From: Allomesorhizobium sp043769475
GTDB lineage: Bacteria; Pseudomonadota; Alphaproteobacteria; Rhizobiales; Rhizobiaceae
Direction: 5' to 3'
NCBI RefSeq assembly: GCF_043769475.1
Contig: NZ_CP171729.1
Coordinates: forward strand, 2,046,001-2,110,000
Length of the DNA stretch: 64,000 nt
A model generated the notes under the pieces. That model worked only from the letters and a program-made list of their open reading frames with translations. It did no database searches and was not told where the DNA came from. The first letter of the stretch is position 1. Every line of letters begins with the position of its first letter. Of the stretch, positions 46,179 to 55,227 are shown in pieces. The position numbers and the translations under genes are program-made.

Positions 46179-47213
46179 TTTAACCGGCTCCGAAGGCAAC
46201 CGCCTGCTCAAGGACGAAAAGCTTGTGCCGTGCGAACGTTTGCCACCCGGGCAGGTGTATTCGTTCACGTCCGGGTCGAACATGAAGTCGGCGCGCGAGA
46301 AAGTGCCGTCCGTGCGGTTGGACTTATCGAACACCGGGATATGCGGCGCGATCTCCCGTTCCTTGACCAACCAGGCGAGGTTCGCTGCCGATCCGTAGGC
46401 GCTGTCGGCGGCCAGGTACGCTGGCTTCAGGCCGAAGCGGTCCTCGGTCCTGTCAATCATGGTGCGCGCCGCTCCCACTTCTGCCTGCCGGATAGCGCGG
46501 GTGGCTTCTACGTCCAGGATGACGCCATGGTCGGTATCGATCAGATAGTTGGTCGCGTAGGCAAAGAAGGCATGACCCTTGTGCGCTCCGGTCCACTGTG
46601 CCGCTGGATCGGAAGGTGAGATGAACTTCGGCGTGACCTCACTTGCCGCCCCGAAAGCGGCATCATCCAGGGTTACGAGATACTCGCGCACCGCTCGACC
46701 GGCACCAAGATTGTCGCTGCGCCACTCGTTGCCCGGGATGGAGCGCTGTTTGTTGGCATCGGCCGCGATGAGGCTGGCGTCCACCGCGAACCCTTCGCCG
46801 CCGACCAAGCCTTCGCTCAAGCAGCGTTCCACGACTGTTTCGAAGAGGTGCCGCAGGATGTCGCTCTGTCGGAACCGGCCATGACGGTTGCGCGAGAAGG
46901 TCGAGTGGTCAGCGACCTTGCCGTCCAGCCCCAAACGGCAGAACCATCGATAGGCGAGGTTGAGGTGAACCTCCTCGCAGAGCCGTCGCTCGGACCGAAT
47001 GCCCATACAATATCCGATGAGCAGCATCCGCATCATCAGTTCGGGGTCGATCGAGGGACGGCCGATGGTGCTGTAGAACGGCTTCAGCTCCGTGCGGACG
47101 CTTTCCAGATCAACGAACTGGTCGATCCTTCGAAGGAGGTGGTCATCAGGGACATGATCGTCGAGACAAAAATCGTAGAACAGCTGCGCCGGTGCCACCT
47201 GCCATCCCATCAT
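46131..47213 (-). pseudogene. IS1182-family transposase, truncated at its 3' end
   Basis: The start MMGWQVAPAQLFYDFCLDD and the run LLRRIDQFVDLESVRTELKP, ADHSTFSRNRHGRF, GEGFAVDASLIAADANK with a catalytic Asp, and FDPDVNEYTCPGGK mark an IS1182/IS1380-like DDE transposase. Intact members continue about 100 residues past the CPGGK segment; here the frame changes to unrelated sequence (SSLSRRLPSEPVKPARR) and ends inside the integrase remnant. The element is thus cut near 46180-46250. Its own left inverted repeat could not be found. Confidence 0.8.
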
Positions 47214-47582
47214 CGTCCCGTTCCCTCCCGAATCAACAGGTGGATGGAATCACGGCACCGCCAGCCGATCAACGCCGACTAAATCAACACAATCCGCCAA
47301 TTGCGGTCATTCGTAGCCCTCCTCCAAACCTGACGTTCGCGCGGCTGCTGGCGAACCTGACCCGACTATCGGAGGGTATGGCCGCCCGGATCCGCCTGGT
47401 CAGAGCATATGAACGAGGTAGGGTTTTGCCATCTCTTCCTGCACATAGGTTATCCCTGTTCGGCCAGCGCCGTGTGCAACGTTTTCGCCGCGATTTTGAA
47501 GATGAGTTGGCCTTCGACGCAAAACCTTGTGTTCGCGCGCCCTTCCCCGGAACCACAGTGCCTGCATAAGGCACGCTGCGCC
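47214..47582. other. Spacer upstream of the truncated transposase
   Basis: This 369 bp region should include the outer end of the IS element. Short open frames here have biased composition and no ribosome site. I saw no clear terminal inverted repeat or target-site duplication. Confidence 0.4.
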
Positions 47583-48197
47583 TTAGGCCGACTTGCCGAG
47601 AGCTTTCAGGATAAAGCAGATCTGCTCGCGCAGGGCCGCTTCGGTGTCTTCGCCGTGTTGAACGCAGTGCTCGATCAGAATCGGGTGGAAGAACAACGTG
47701 AACGCGGTGTTGACCGCACGCGCCGCCCCCGCGGGATCTTCGACCTTGAATTCGCCCGCTTCGATGCCCTCGCGGATGATCGCCTCGAAGATCGTCACCA
47801 TCCGCTCGAGATGCGCCTTGATGATCGCCCAGTTCTCCTGCAAGGCGGCGACAATCATGTCGTGCATGCGCTTTTCCTTGACCAGTGTCATTTTGTTGTG
47901 GTCGTGAACGGCGGTCAGGAGCCGGTCGAGTTTCTCCGAGGCCGGCGCGTTCGTGCGAGCGATCGCAAAGGCGATCTCAGCGACCTCATTCACGACCCGC
48001 CCGCATATGGCCTCGTTGATCGCGTCCCTGGAGAGGAAGAAGCGGTAGACGTTCGCCGGGCTCATGCCCAGTTCGGAGGCGATGTCGGCCACCGACGTCT
48101 TATGGTAGCCGATGCGGCGAAAGTGCTCCTCCGCCACCTCCAGGATGCGCGCGCGCACCTTGTCGGGATCAGTTCGCGTTCGAACCGGACGATTCAT
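47583..48197 (-). CDS. TetR family regulator downstream of the RND pump
   Basis: A 204-residue TetR-type repressor. The helix-turn-helix is RARILEVAEEHFRRIGYHKT ... SVADIASELGMSPANVYRFF, followed by a mostly helical ligand domain. ATG 48197 has ctggagatat upstream; the open frame further 5' (to 48446) overlaps the pump 3' end and is not family-like. It lies 145 bp after the RND pump stop on the same strand and could be the last gene of the pump operon or independent. Confidence 0.85.
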   Translation of the reverse strand: MNRPVRTRTDPDKVRARILEVAEEHFRRIGYHKTSVADIASELGMSPANVYRFFLSRDAINEAICGRVVNEVAEIAFAIARTNAPASEKLDRLLTAVHDHNKMTLVKEKRMHDMIVAALQENWAIIKAHLERMVTIFEAIIREGIEAGEFKVEDPAGAARAVNTAFTLFFHPILIEHCVQHGEDTEAALREQICFILKALGKSA

Positions 48198-48342
48198 GGA
48201 TATCTCCAGAACTGATGAATCGCATCTGCCAGGCTCGCCCTGAACGATCATCTGCAGGCGGCAAGTCGTGCGGCTGGCCCTCCGTATGTTCAGGCAAAGC
48301 CAGCAGGCGAAATCTTGACCCGTCTCCTCCGACAACAGGGCC

Positions 48343-51300
48343 CTATTCGGCAGCAATTGCTGTGGGCATTTCCAGTTCATCCGTCGAGTTGGATGGCTCC
48401 TCATGGACGTCGTCTGCTGTTGGCTTGATCCGGAACCACGCGGCATAGAGCGCCGGAAGGAAGAGCAGGATCAGCACCGTGCCGACCGCCGTGCCGCCGA
48501 TCAGCGTGTAGGCCATCGATCCCCAGAAGACGGAGTGCGTGAGGGGGATGAAGGCGAGCACGGCGGCGAGTGCCGTCAGGATCACAGGCCTCGTGCGTTG
48601 CACTGTGGCCTCGATGACGGCGTGATAGCCGTCGAGGCCGGCAGCACGGTTTTCCTTGATCTGTTCGGTCAGGATCAGCGTGTTGCGCATCAGGATGCCG
48701 GCCAGTCCTATCATGCCCAGAATGGCGTTGAATCCGAAGGGCTGGTTGAAGGTGAGCAGCATCGGCACGACCCCGACAAGGCCAAGCGGTGCCGTCAGCA
48801 TGACCATGGACATCGTCGAGAAGGATCGCACCTGCAGCATGATGATGATCAGCATGGCGGCGATCATGGCAGGGAAGACTTTGCCCAGCGCGGTGTTGGC
48901 CTTTTCAGCCTCCTCGATCGATCCGCCCAGTTCGATGCGATAGCCGGCCGGAAGGGATGCGATCAGCGGCTGAAGGGCCTTCATGATCTCCTTGGAAACC
49001 TCAGGCGGCTGGGTCGCCTCGTTGATATCCGAGCGGATCGTGATGACGGGCGTGCGATCGCGGCGCTTCAGGATCGGCTCTTCCAGACGAACTTCCGAAT
49101 GGCCGATCTGGTCGAGCGGAATCTGCCGGCCGTCCCTGCTCATCAGTGAGAAATCGGCCAGACGCGCCGGATCCAGCCGCTCGTCGCCGGCGCTGCGGGC
49201 GACGATGGGGACATTGCGAATGTCCTCGCGGACCTGCGTGACGGGGATACCGGTGAGGAGGAATTGGAGCTGCTGGCCCACTTCCGCCGGCGAGAGCCCG
49301 ATGAGATTCAGCCGATCCTGATCCGGGATGAAGCGGAGCACTGGCGTGCGATTGCCCCAATCGCGATTGGCCTGCCGCACGTCCGGGACGCCCCGCATGA
49401 TGTCGAGGGCCTTCTCAGAGATGCTGTAGAGTTGCGCGGGATCAGGTCCCACGACCCGGAACTCGACCGGGAACGGCGTGTAGGGGCCGAAGACAAGCTG
49501 CGTGACGCGAATATAGGCCTCAGGCGCAAGCCCCTGAGACACTGCATCCCGGAGCCGGTGCTTCAACGCCTCACGCGCCTCGGCGTCCGGTGTCAACACG
49601 ACGATCTTGGCGAAGGCGGGATCAGGCAGTTCCGGCGCCATCGCGAAGAAGAAGCGCGGAGCGCCCTGACCGACATAGCTCGTAACGATCTTGGCCTCGG
49701 GCTGGCTGTCCAGCCAATGTTCGAGCTTCTCGACCGTGGCGGTCGTCGTCTCGATGCTGGTGCCTTCCGGCAGGCGAACCTCCACCAGCACTTCGGGGCG
49801 GTCGGATGTCGGGAAGAACTGCTGTTTGAGGGAGCCCATGCCGACCACGGAAAGCGCGAAGGCGATGCCAACGATACCGCAGGTTACGAACTTGTGGCGC
49901 ACGGCAAAGGTGATGAGCCGTCGCAGACGCCGATAATTCGGTGTGTCGTAAATCGCGTGGTGACCGCCTTCGACCGGTTTGATGTCGGGCAGCATCTTCA
50001 CGCCAAGATAAGGCGTGAAGACCACCGCGACGATCCAGGAGACGATGAGGGCGAACCCCACGACCCAGAAGATGTTGCCGGCGTATTCGCCGGCCGTCGA
50101 GCGCGCAAAGCCCACCGGCAGGAAGCCGGCGATCGTCACGAGCGTTCCCGACAGCATCGGCGCCGCGGTGTGGCTCCACGCATAGGCCGCCGCCTTGATG
50201 CGGTCCATGCCCTCTTCCATTTTCACCACCATCACTTCGATGGCGATGATGGCGTCGTCAACGAGAAGACCGAGCGCCAGGATGAGAGCGCCGAGCGTGA
50301 TGCGGTCGAAGAACCGGCCGGTTTCCAGCATGATGAGGAACACGACGGCAAGCGTCAGAGGGACGGCAGCCGCCACGACGATGCCGACGCGCCAGCCCAG
50401 GCTGGCAAGGCTCACCAGCAGCACGACGCCGAGTGCCATCGCGAACTTCATCATGAATTCGTCGACCGCCGAGGTGATGTTGACGGCCTGATCGGTCACC
50501 TTGTCGAGCGTCATTCCGAGCGGCAGTGTCTGTGCGATGGCCGCAGTCCTATCCTCCAGCGCCTTGCCGAGCGCGAGACCATCCCAGCCCTCCTGCATCA
50601 CCGGCGCGAGCATGATGGTGGGCTCGCCCTGGCGCCGGATGAGATAGGTGGGAGGATCTTCGTAGCCGCGGCGGACTTCGGCGATGTCGGAGAGCTTCAG
50701 CGTCCGCCCCGAAGCGACAATCGGCGTCTCGGCGATCGCCTGAACGCTGTCATAAGCGCCGTCGACCCGGATGAAGACCCGAGGCCCCTGGGTGTCGATC
50801 GAGCCCGCCGGCGTGACGGTGTTCTGCCGCTGCAAGGCGGCGACGATGTCCTGTGCCGATACGCCGAGGGTAGCCAGCTTGGCGTATGAAAACTCGACGA
50901 ATATCTGTTCGGGCCGCTCCCCGAGGATGTTGATCTTCTTGACGCCGGGCACGTGCAGGAGGTTCTGGCGGATCACCTCGGCCTGCCTCGCCAACTCACG
51001 CATCGGCATGCCCTTGGCCTTCAGCGCATAGAGGGCGAAGCTCACATCCGAATATTCGTCGTTGACGAAGGGGCCGAAGGCGCCGGATGGCAGGTTGCGG
51101 GCTTCATCGCCGAGCTTCTTACGAGCCTGGTAGAACTCCTCCTGCACGACTGACGGCGGTGTGCTGTCCTTCAGCGTGACCGTCATATACGCGTAGCCTG
51201 GCCGCGTGGTCGTCTCCACCCGATCGTACCAGGTCAGCTCCTGAAGCCGCTTCTCCAACGGTTCGGCGACAAGGTCCTGCATCTCGCGCGCCGTCGCGCC

Positions 51301-51462
51301 CGGCCATGCCGTCGTGACCGTCAGGGTTTTGATCGTGAAGTTGGGGTCCTCCGCCCGCCCGAGCATGACGAAAGCGTAGGCGCCGGCGGCGACCAGCAGG
51401 AGGATGAAGAACAGGGTGACGGCCCGTTCGCGAACGGCGATCGCGGAAAGATTGAAGCTCAT
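48343..51462 (-). CDS. RND multidrug efflux permease (AcrB/HAE1 group)
   Basis: A 1039-residue inner-membrane pump driven by the proton gradient. The first helix is VTLFFILLLVAAGAYAFVML, porter-domain start EDPNFTIKTLTVTTAWPGAT, proton-relay helix GALILALGLLVDDAIIAIEVM (the Asp pair is in LVDDAI), and large periplasmic loops follow each of TM1 and TM7. Length is normal. ATG 51462 (MSFNLSAIAVRERAV) follows aggag at ten bases; the frame is open further upstream to 51795 but unrelated. Operon order is adaptor, NTF2-like, pump. No outer-membrane channel gene is nearby. Confidence 0.95.
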   Translation of the reverse strand: MSFNLSAIAVRERAVTLFFILLLVAAGAYAFVMLGRAEDPNFTIKTLTVTTAWPGATAREMQDLVAEPLEKRLQELTWYDRVETTTRPGYAYMTVTLKDSTPPSVVQEEFYQARKKLGDEARNLPSGAFGPFVNDEYSDVSFALYALKAKGMPMRELARQAEVIRQNLLHVPGVKKINILGERPEQIFVEFSYAKLATLGVSAQDIVAALQRQNTVTPAGSIDTQGPRVFIRVDGAYDSVQAIAETPIVASGRTLKLSDIAEVRRGYEDPPTYLIRRQGEPTIMLAPVMQEGWDGLALGKALEDRTAAIAQTLPLGMTLDKVTDQAVNITSAVDEFMMKFAMALGVVLLVSLASLGWRVGIVVAAAVPLTLAVVFLIMLETGRFFDRITLGALILALGLLVDDAIIAIEVMVVKMEEGMDRIKAAAYAWSHTAAPMLSGTLVTIAGFLPVGFARSTAGEYAGNIFWVVGFALIVSWIVAVVFTPYLGVKMLPDIKPVEGGHHAIYDTPNYRRLRRLITFAVRHKFVTCGIVGIAFALSVVGMGSLKQQFFPTSDRPEVLVEVRLPEGTSIETTTATVEKLEHWLDSQPEAKIVTSYVGQGAPRFFFAMAPELPDPAFAKIVVLTPDAEAREALKHRLRDAVSQGLAPEAYIRVTQLVFGPYTPFPVEFRVVGPDPAQLYSISEKALDIMRGVPDVRQANRDWGNRTPVLRFIPDQDRLNLIGLSPAEVGQQLQFLLTGIPVTQVREDIRNVPIVARSAGDERLDPARLADFSLMSRDGRQIPLDQIGHSEVRLEEPILKRRDRTPVITIRSDINEATQPPEVSKEIMKALQPLIASLPAGYRIELGGSIEEAEKANTALGKVFPAMIAAMLIIIMLQVRSFSTMSMVMLTAPLGLVGVVPMLLTFNQPFGFNAILGMIGLAGILMRNTLILTEQIKENRAAGLDGYHAVIEATVQRTRPVILTALAAVLAFIPLTHSVFWGSMAYTLIGGTAVGTVLILLFLPALYAAWFRIKPTADDVHEEPSNSTDELEMPTAIAAE

Positions 51463-51578
51463 CAGTTGGCCACTCCTATTTCCTCCACGTTCGTCCTGAC
51501 GCTCGCGCTGTCCCGCAGTAGGTGAGCGCCAAGAGGACTGCGCTTGCCTAAGAAACGGGGCCTCTGACTGCGCTTCTG

Positions 51579-52037
51579 CTAGCTTGCAATTTGTTCGGCG
51601 ACAGCTTCTTCGAGGCCAGCTTCCGCTTGGGCGGCAAGAGCATGGGCCGCTGCTTGTGAATCTTGGAATTCCTCGAGTGCATAGACCCGGCCCCACCGCA
51701 GGGTGAACACGTGGAGACCACGGTTGACGTACGGCGCGTCGCCGTTGAGCAGCGTTGCGGTGCCATCCCACTGCGCAAATACCGTGGTATGCCACGGCCA
51801 GCCCGTCACCCAGATGTTGTTGACCGTGATATGGAGAGTGGGCAGGACGCGGCCGAGGCGCTCAAACCATCGGCGCAGGGCTTCTTTGTCGTGGCGCTCA
51901 CCACCAAGCGCGTGGGCGCCGGAAACGCGGTGATGGACATTCGACGCGACTGCCTTCACCGCCTCATCCCAGCGATGGTTATTGACATGGTCGAACGTCA
52001 TTCGGATCTCTTTCTTGACAATGTAACTGTATATCAT
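51579..52037 (-). CDS. NTF2/SnoaL-like protein inside the efflux operon
   Basis: A 152-residue protein with the NTF2-like fold pattern: WDEAVKAVASNVHHRVSGAHALGG as helix and loop, then ALRRWFERLGRVLPTLHITVNNIWVTGW and FAQWDGTATLLNG. ATG 52037 has a strong ribosome site (ggagggg, four bases upstream). It lies between the pump stub at 52034-52078 and the true pump start, interrupting the expected adaptor-pump order. Function unknown; ligand binding or a chaperone-like role would be guesses. Confidence 0.8.
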   Translation of the reverse strand: MIYSYIVKKEIRMTFDHVNNHRWDEAVKAVASNVHHRVSGAHALGGERHDKEALRRWFERLGRVLPTLHITVNNIWVTGWPWHTTVFAQWDGTATLLNGDAPYVNRGLHVFTLRWGRVYALEEFQDSQAAAHALAAQAEAGLEEAVAEQIAS

Positions 52038-52078
52038 CGAACCCCTCCAACGGCGATCGCGGAAAGATTGAGGTTCAT
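52034..52078 (-). pseudogene. Ten-codon stub of an RND pump gene
   Basis: Two bases after the adaptor stop, an ATG opens MNLNLSAIAVGGVR and ends at TGA 52034. Its first ten codons match the start of the real pump (MSFNLSAIAVRE) and 23 bp are identical (52049-52071 with 51433-51455). The stub is where a pump gene is normally placed after the adaptor. It overlaps the NTF2-like start by 4 bp. Confidence 0.75.
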
Positions 52079-52080
52079 CG

Positions 52081-53190
52081 TCAGGTGCCCCCGCTTTCGG
52101 ACGCAGTTCTGACGCGAGCGCCCTCCTGCAGAAGATGAGCCCCGAGCGAAACAATCGGATCGCCAGAGTTCATTCCGGAGATCACAGCGGTTTCGCTGGT
52201 CACACGAACAAGCTTGACAGGGCGAAAGTGGACGGTCGAGGAGGCGCTGTTCAGGATCCAAACGCCGGTCTTCTCGCCGTCATCAAGCACGGCTCCCAGC
52301 GGCACCTGGACTTCCGGATGCTTCGCCTGGCTTGCAAGCCGAATGGTTACGGTCGCGCCAAGCGGTGCTGCCGCGGCCTCACCGTCGAGCACATAACGGG
52401 CCTCATAGGTACGGGTCTGGGCATCGGCCGAGTTCGATAATTGCCGGAGATGTGCCGTATAACGACGCCCATCGCCACCATACACGCTGGCCTCGGCTGC
52501 CGAGCCGATCGCCGGCCGGATCGTTTCGGGAAGCGCGACCACCGCTTCGCGGGCACCAGCCTGGGCGGTCCGGACCACTGTCTGGCCGGCGGAGACGACC
52601 TGCCCCGGCTCGCCAAGCGTTTCAACCACCGTTCCATCCGCGTCCGCCAACAGGATCGCGTAGGTCGCCTCGTTCTCAGCGACCCGTGCTTCGGCGTCGG
52701 CGGCGGCAAGTTGTGCCTCGGCCGTGTCCGACGCTGCCTTCGCCTGCTCGTAGCGCTGACGTGGAACCCATCCATCTTTGAGCAAACTGGCGTACCGCCG
52801 TTCATCCGGTTTCGCCTGAACGACCATTGCACGCGCTGCGGCAACGGCGTTGCGCTTCGCCGTGAGCGCAAGACGAAGGTCGGTTTCGTCGATCCGCATC
52901 AGCGGCTGACCGGCTTTGACCTCCTGACCGACGTCCACGAGCCGTTCCACGATCTTGCCGGGCACGCGAAAGCCGAGATTGCTCTGCACCTTCGCCCCGA
53001 TGATGCCGGTGAAGCCGTGTTCGGATCCGGTAACCGGCGCTGCCGTCACCAATCTGACGATCGGCGGTTCCTGCCGCGGGTCGCTCACGGCAGAGGCTTC
53101 CTGCGTGGGAATGGCAAGTGTGGCGAATGCCGCCGCCCCCGACGCTGCGACCAGGACACCGGCTAACACCACAAGATTCCTCTTTTTCAT
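52081..53190 (-). CDS. RND periplasmic adaptor (membrane fusion protein)
   Basis: A 369-residue periplasmic adaptor linking the pump to an outer-membrane channel. A signal/anchor is at NLVVLAGVLVAASGAAAFA; the barrel-sandwich hybrid start is FRVPGKIVERLVDVGQEVKAGQPLMRIDETDL; a helical hairpin follows (RNAVAAARAMVVQAKPDERR ... KAASDTAEAQLAAADAEARV), then YAILLADADGTVVETLGEPGQVV and the beta-barrel. ATG 53190 is chosen because gagg lies eight bases upstream; ATG 53196 is too close to it. Divergent from the TetR gene at 53277 across a palindromic spacer. Confidence 0.92.
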   Translation of the reverse strand: MKKRNLVVLAGVLVAASGAAAFATLAIPTQEASAVSDPRQEPPIVRLVTAAPVTGSEHGFTGIIGAKVQSNLGFRVPGKIVERLVDVGQEVKAGQPLMRIDETDLRLALTAKRNAVAAARAMVVQAKPDERRYASLLKDGWVPRQRYEQAKAASDTAEAQLAAADAEARVAENEATYAILLADADGTVVETLGEPGQVVSAGQTVVRTAQAGAREAVVALPETIRPAIGSAAEASVYGGDGRRYTAHLRQLSNSADAQTRTYEARYVLDGEAAAAPLGATVTIRLASQAKHPEVQVPLGAVLDDGEKTGVWILNSASSTVHFRPVKLVRVTSETAVISGMNSGDPIVSLGAHLLQEGARVRTASESGGT

Positions 53191-53211
53191 GCCCATCGCC
53201 TCGTGTCAAAA

Positions 53212-53260
53212 TAGATTGCGTTCGCACTCTATAACTGATATAGATTTCGAATGCAATCTA
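53212..53260. promoter_or_regulatory. Concentric palindromic operator between the adaptor and tetR genes
   Basis: Outer arms tagattgcgttcg (53212-53224) and cgaatgcaatcta (53248-53260) match in 12 of 13 positions as an inverted repeat. Inside, tctata (53228-53233) and tataga (53239-53244) form a second inverted repeat. Both share the same centre near 53236. It lies 22 to 86 bp from both start codons and covers the likely promoters, so it is a strong candidate for TetR binding. Confidence 0.75.
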
Positions 53261-53276
53261 AAAAAGGAGACTGACG

Positions 53277-53855
53277 ATGCGCGTAAGTCGCACTCAGGCT
53301 GCGGAAAACCGCGAAACCGTGATCAATGTGGCAAGCCGCCTTTTTCGGGAGCGCGGCTTTGACGGTATCGGCCTTAAGGATCTGATGAAGGGTGCCGGGC
53401 TGACCCAAGGCGCCTTTTACAAGCAATTCGCTTCAAAGGAGGACCTGGCGGCGCAGGCGTCCAGACGGGCAATGGAGAGCGCCGCCCTCCGATGGTCGGC
53501 CGCGACTGCAGCAAAACCCGAGGATCCGCTTGGCGCGGTGATCGCGTTCTATCTCAGCATGGATCATCGCGGAGAAAGGATGGACGGCTGCCCGGTCGTT
53601 GCGCTCGGCTCGGATGTCGCCAGACAGGGCGCCGACGTGAAAGCGTCATTCGAAGCCGGGATCAGGGATTACCTCGAACTGCTCGGTAGCTGGGTTGGCG
53701 AGGCCGACGGCGATGAGCCCAGCGGCAAGGCCATGGCCATTCTCTCGACCATGGTCGGTGCGGTGGTCCTCTCGCGGGCCGTCAACGACCCCGACCTCGC
53801 GCAGGCCTTTCTGGAAGCGGCGACCGATCAGGTTCGCGAAGCAGTCGCCGCCTGA
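53277..53855 (+). CDS. TetR family repressor of the efflux operon
   Basis: A 192-residue repressor. Helix-turn-helix: NRETVINVASRLFRERGFDG, GLKDLMKGAGLTQGAFYKQF. The C-terminal part (ALGSDVARQGADVKASFEAG, MVGAVVLSRAVNDPDLAQAF) is the type seen in regulators of efflux and stress pumps. ATG 53277 has aaaggaga nine bases upstream. It is transcribed away from the adaptor gene with a palindrome between, the classic arrangement for a local repressor. A KAS gene follows 46 bp later in the same direction. Confidence 0.9.
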   Translation: MRVSRTQAAENRETVINVASRLFRERGFDGIGLKDLMKGAGLTQGAFYKQFASKEDLAAQASRRAMESAALRWSAATAAKPEDPLGAVIAFYLSMDHRGERMDGCPVVALGSDVARQGADVKASFEAGIRDYLELLGSWVGEADGDEPSGKAMAILSTMVGAVVLSRAVNDPDLAQAFLEAATDQVREAVAA

Positions 53856-53901
53856 AGGGCGCGGGCAGCGCTGGCGGCACACCCAATTGAGAGGAGAATA
53901 G

Positions 53902-55170
53902 ATGCGACGGATTGTTGTTACAGGCATGGGAGCGGTCACGCCGCTTGCTGCTGATGTCGACGCGTCCTGGTCGCGCCTCCTGGCCGGTCGCTCGGGGATC
54001 CGGAGACTTCCGGACGATGTCGTGGGAGACCTGCCGGCGAAGATCGGAGGAGTGGTTCCCCGCCTGGAAGAAGACCCCGAAGCCGGGTTCGATCCGGACG
54101 CCGTCCTGCCGCCGAAAGACCAGCGCAAGGTCGATCGGTTCATCCTCTTCGGGCTCGCGGCGGCGGAAGAGGCGCTTGCGCAGGCGAACTGGAAGCCTGC
54201 TTTGGAAAAGGATCGCCTGCGCACGGCCACGATCATCGCTTCAGGGATAGGCGGGTTCCCTGCTATCACCGAGGCGGTGCGCACAGTCGACCAGCGCGGT
54301 GTGCGCCGCTTGTCGCCGTTTACGATACCGTCCTTCCTGGTGAACCTCGCGGCAGGCCACATCTCGATCCGCTACGGCTTCAAAGGTCCGCTCGGCGCAC
54401 CGGTGACGGCGTGCGCGGCCGGCATTCAGGCGATCGGCGATGCGGCTCGCCTTATCCGCGCCAATGAAGCCGATATCGCCGTATGCGGCGGTACGGAAGC
54501 ATGCATGAACGTCGTCAGCCTCGGTGGGTTTGCCGCAGCACGCTCTCTTTCGACCTCCTTTAATCACCGCCCTGATGAGGCCTCCCGACCGTTCGACAAG
54601 TCGCGGGACGGCTTCGTCATGGGCGAAGGAGCCGGCATGCTGGTTATCGAGGAGTTGAACCACGCGCTTGCGCGCGGTGCAAAGCCGCTCGCCGAACTCG
54701 TTGGCTACGGCACGACGGCGGATGCTCATCACGTCACCTCCGGCCCCGAGGACGGCGACGGTGCGCGCCGAGCCATGGAGATCGCGATTGCCCAAGCCGG
54801 CATTTCGGCGCGTGACGTTCACCACCTCAATGCGCACGCGACCTCCACGCCGGTCGGCGATCTGGGGGAAATCGCGGCGATCAAAACACTCTTCGGCACA
54901 GATTTCGCGATAGCTGTCAGCGCAACGAAATCGGCAACCGGACATCTGCTCGGAGCCGCCGGTGGGCTTGGAGCCATCTTCGCGATCCTGGCGCTCAGGG
55001 ATCAGCTGGCGCCGCCAACCCTCAATTTGAGCGCTCCGGATCCAGCCGGCGACGGGATCGACTTCGTCGCAAACCAAGCCCGCCCGATGGGAATGGATTA
55101 CGCGATCTCCAATGGCTTCGGCTTCGGAGGCGTCAATGCCAGCGCGCTATTTCGACGCTGGACGAACTGA
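53902..55170 (+). CDS. Beta-ketoacyl-ACP synthase II-like enzyme
   Basis: A 422-residue condensing enzyme of the KAS/FabF group. The nucleophile Cys is in APVTACAAGIQAIGDA; the two catalytic His are in HLNAHATSTPVGD and KSATGHLLGAAGG; the C-terminal loop GFGFGGVNASALF is typical. It is likely a second FabF copy for a special fatty acid or a small polyketide, since the housekeeping gene is normally in another cluster. ATG 53902 has gaggag seven bases upstream. It sits between a TetR gene and an SDR, suggesting a small modification set. Confidence 0.9.
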   Translation: MRRIVVTGMGAVTPLAADVDASWSRLLAGRSGIRRLPDDVVGDLPAKIGGVVPRLEEDPEAGFDPDAVLPPKDQRKVDRFILFGLAAAEEALAQANWKPALEKDRLRTATIIASGIGGFPAITEAVRTVDQRGVRRLSPFTIPSFLVNLAAGHISIRYGFKGPLGAPVTACAAGIQAIGDAARLIRANEADIAVCGGTEACMNVVSLGGFAAARSLSTSFNHRPDEASRPFDKSRDGFVMGEGAGMLVIEELNHALARGAKPLAELVGYGTTADAHHVTSGPEDGDGARRAMEIAIAQAGISARDVHHLNAHATSTPVGDLGEIAAIKTLFGTDFAIAVSATKSATGHLLGAAGGLGAIFAILALRDQLAPPTLNLSAPDPAGDGIDFVANQARPMGMDYAISNGFGFGGVNASALFRRWTN

Positions 55171-55227
55171 CTGGCGCGAGCACCGGATGGGCCGGTGATT
55201 GAAACCACAGAGAAGGAAACTACTTCC

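Noticed and set aside
47284..47574. 96-codon minus-strand frame beside the truncated transposase
   Set aside because: Low-complexity, Arg/Ser-rich, without a ribosome site; probably non-coding IS flank.
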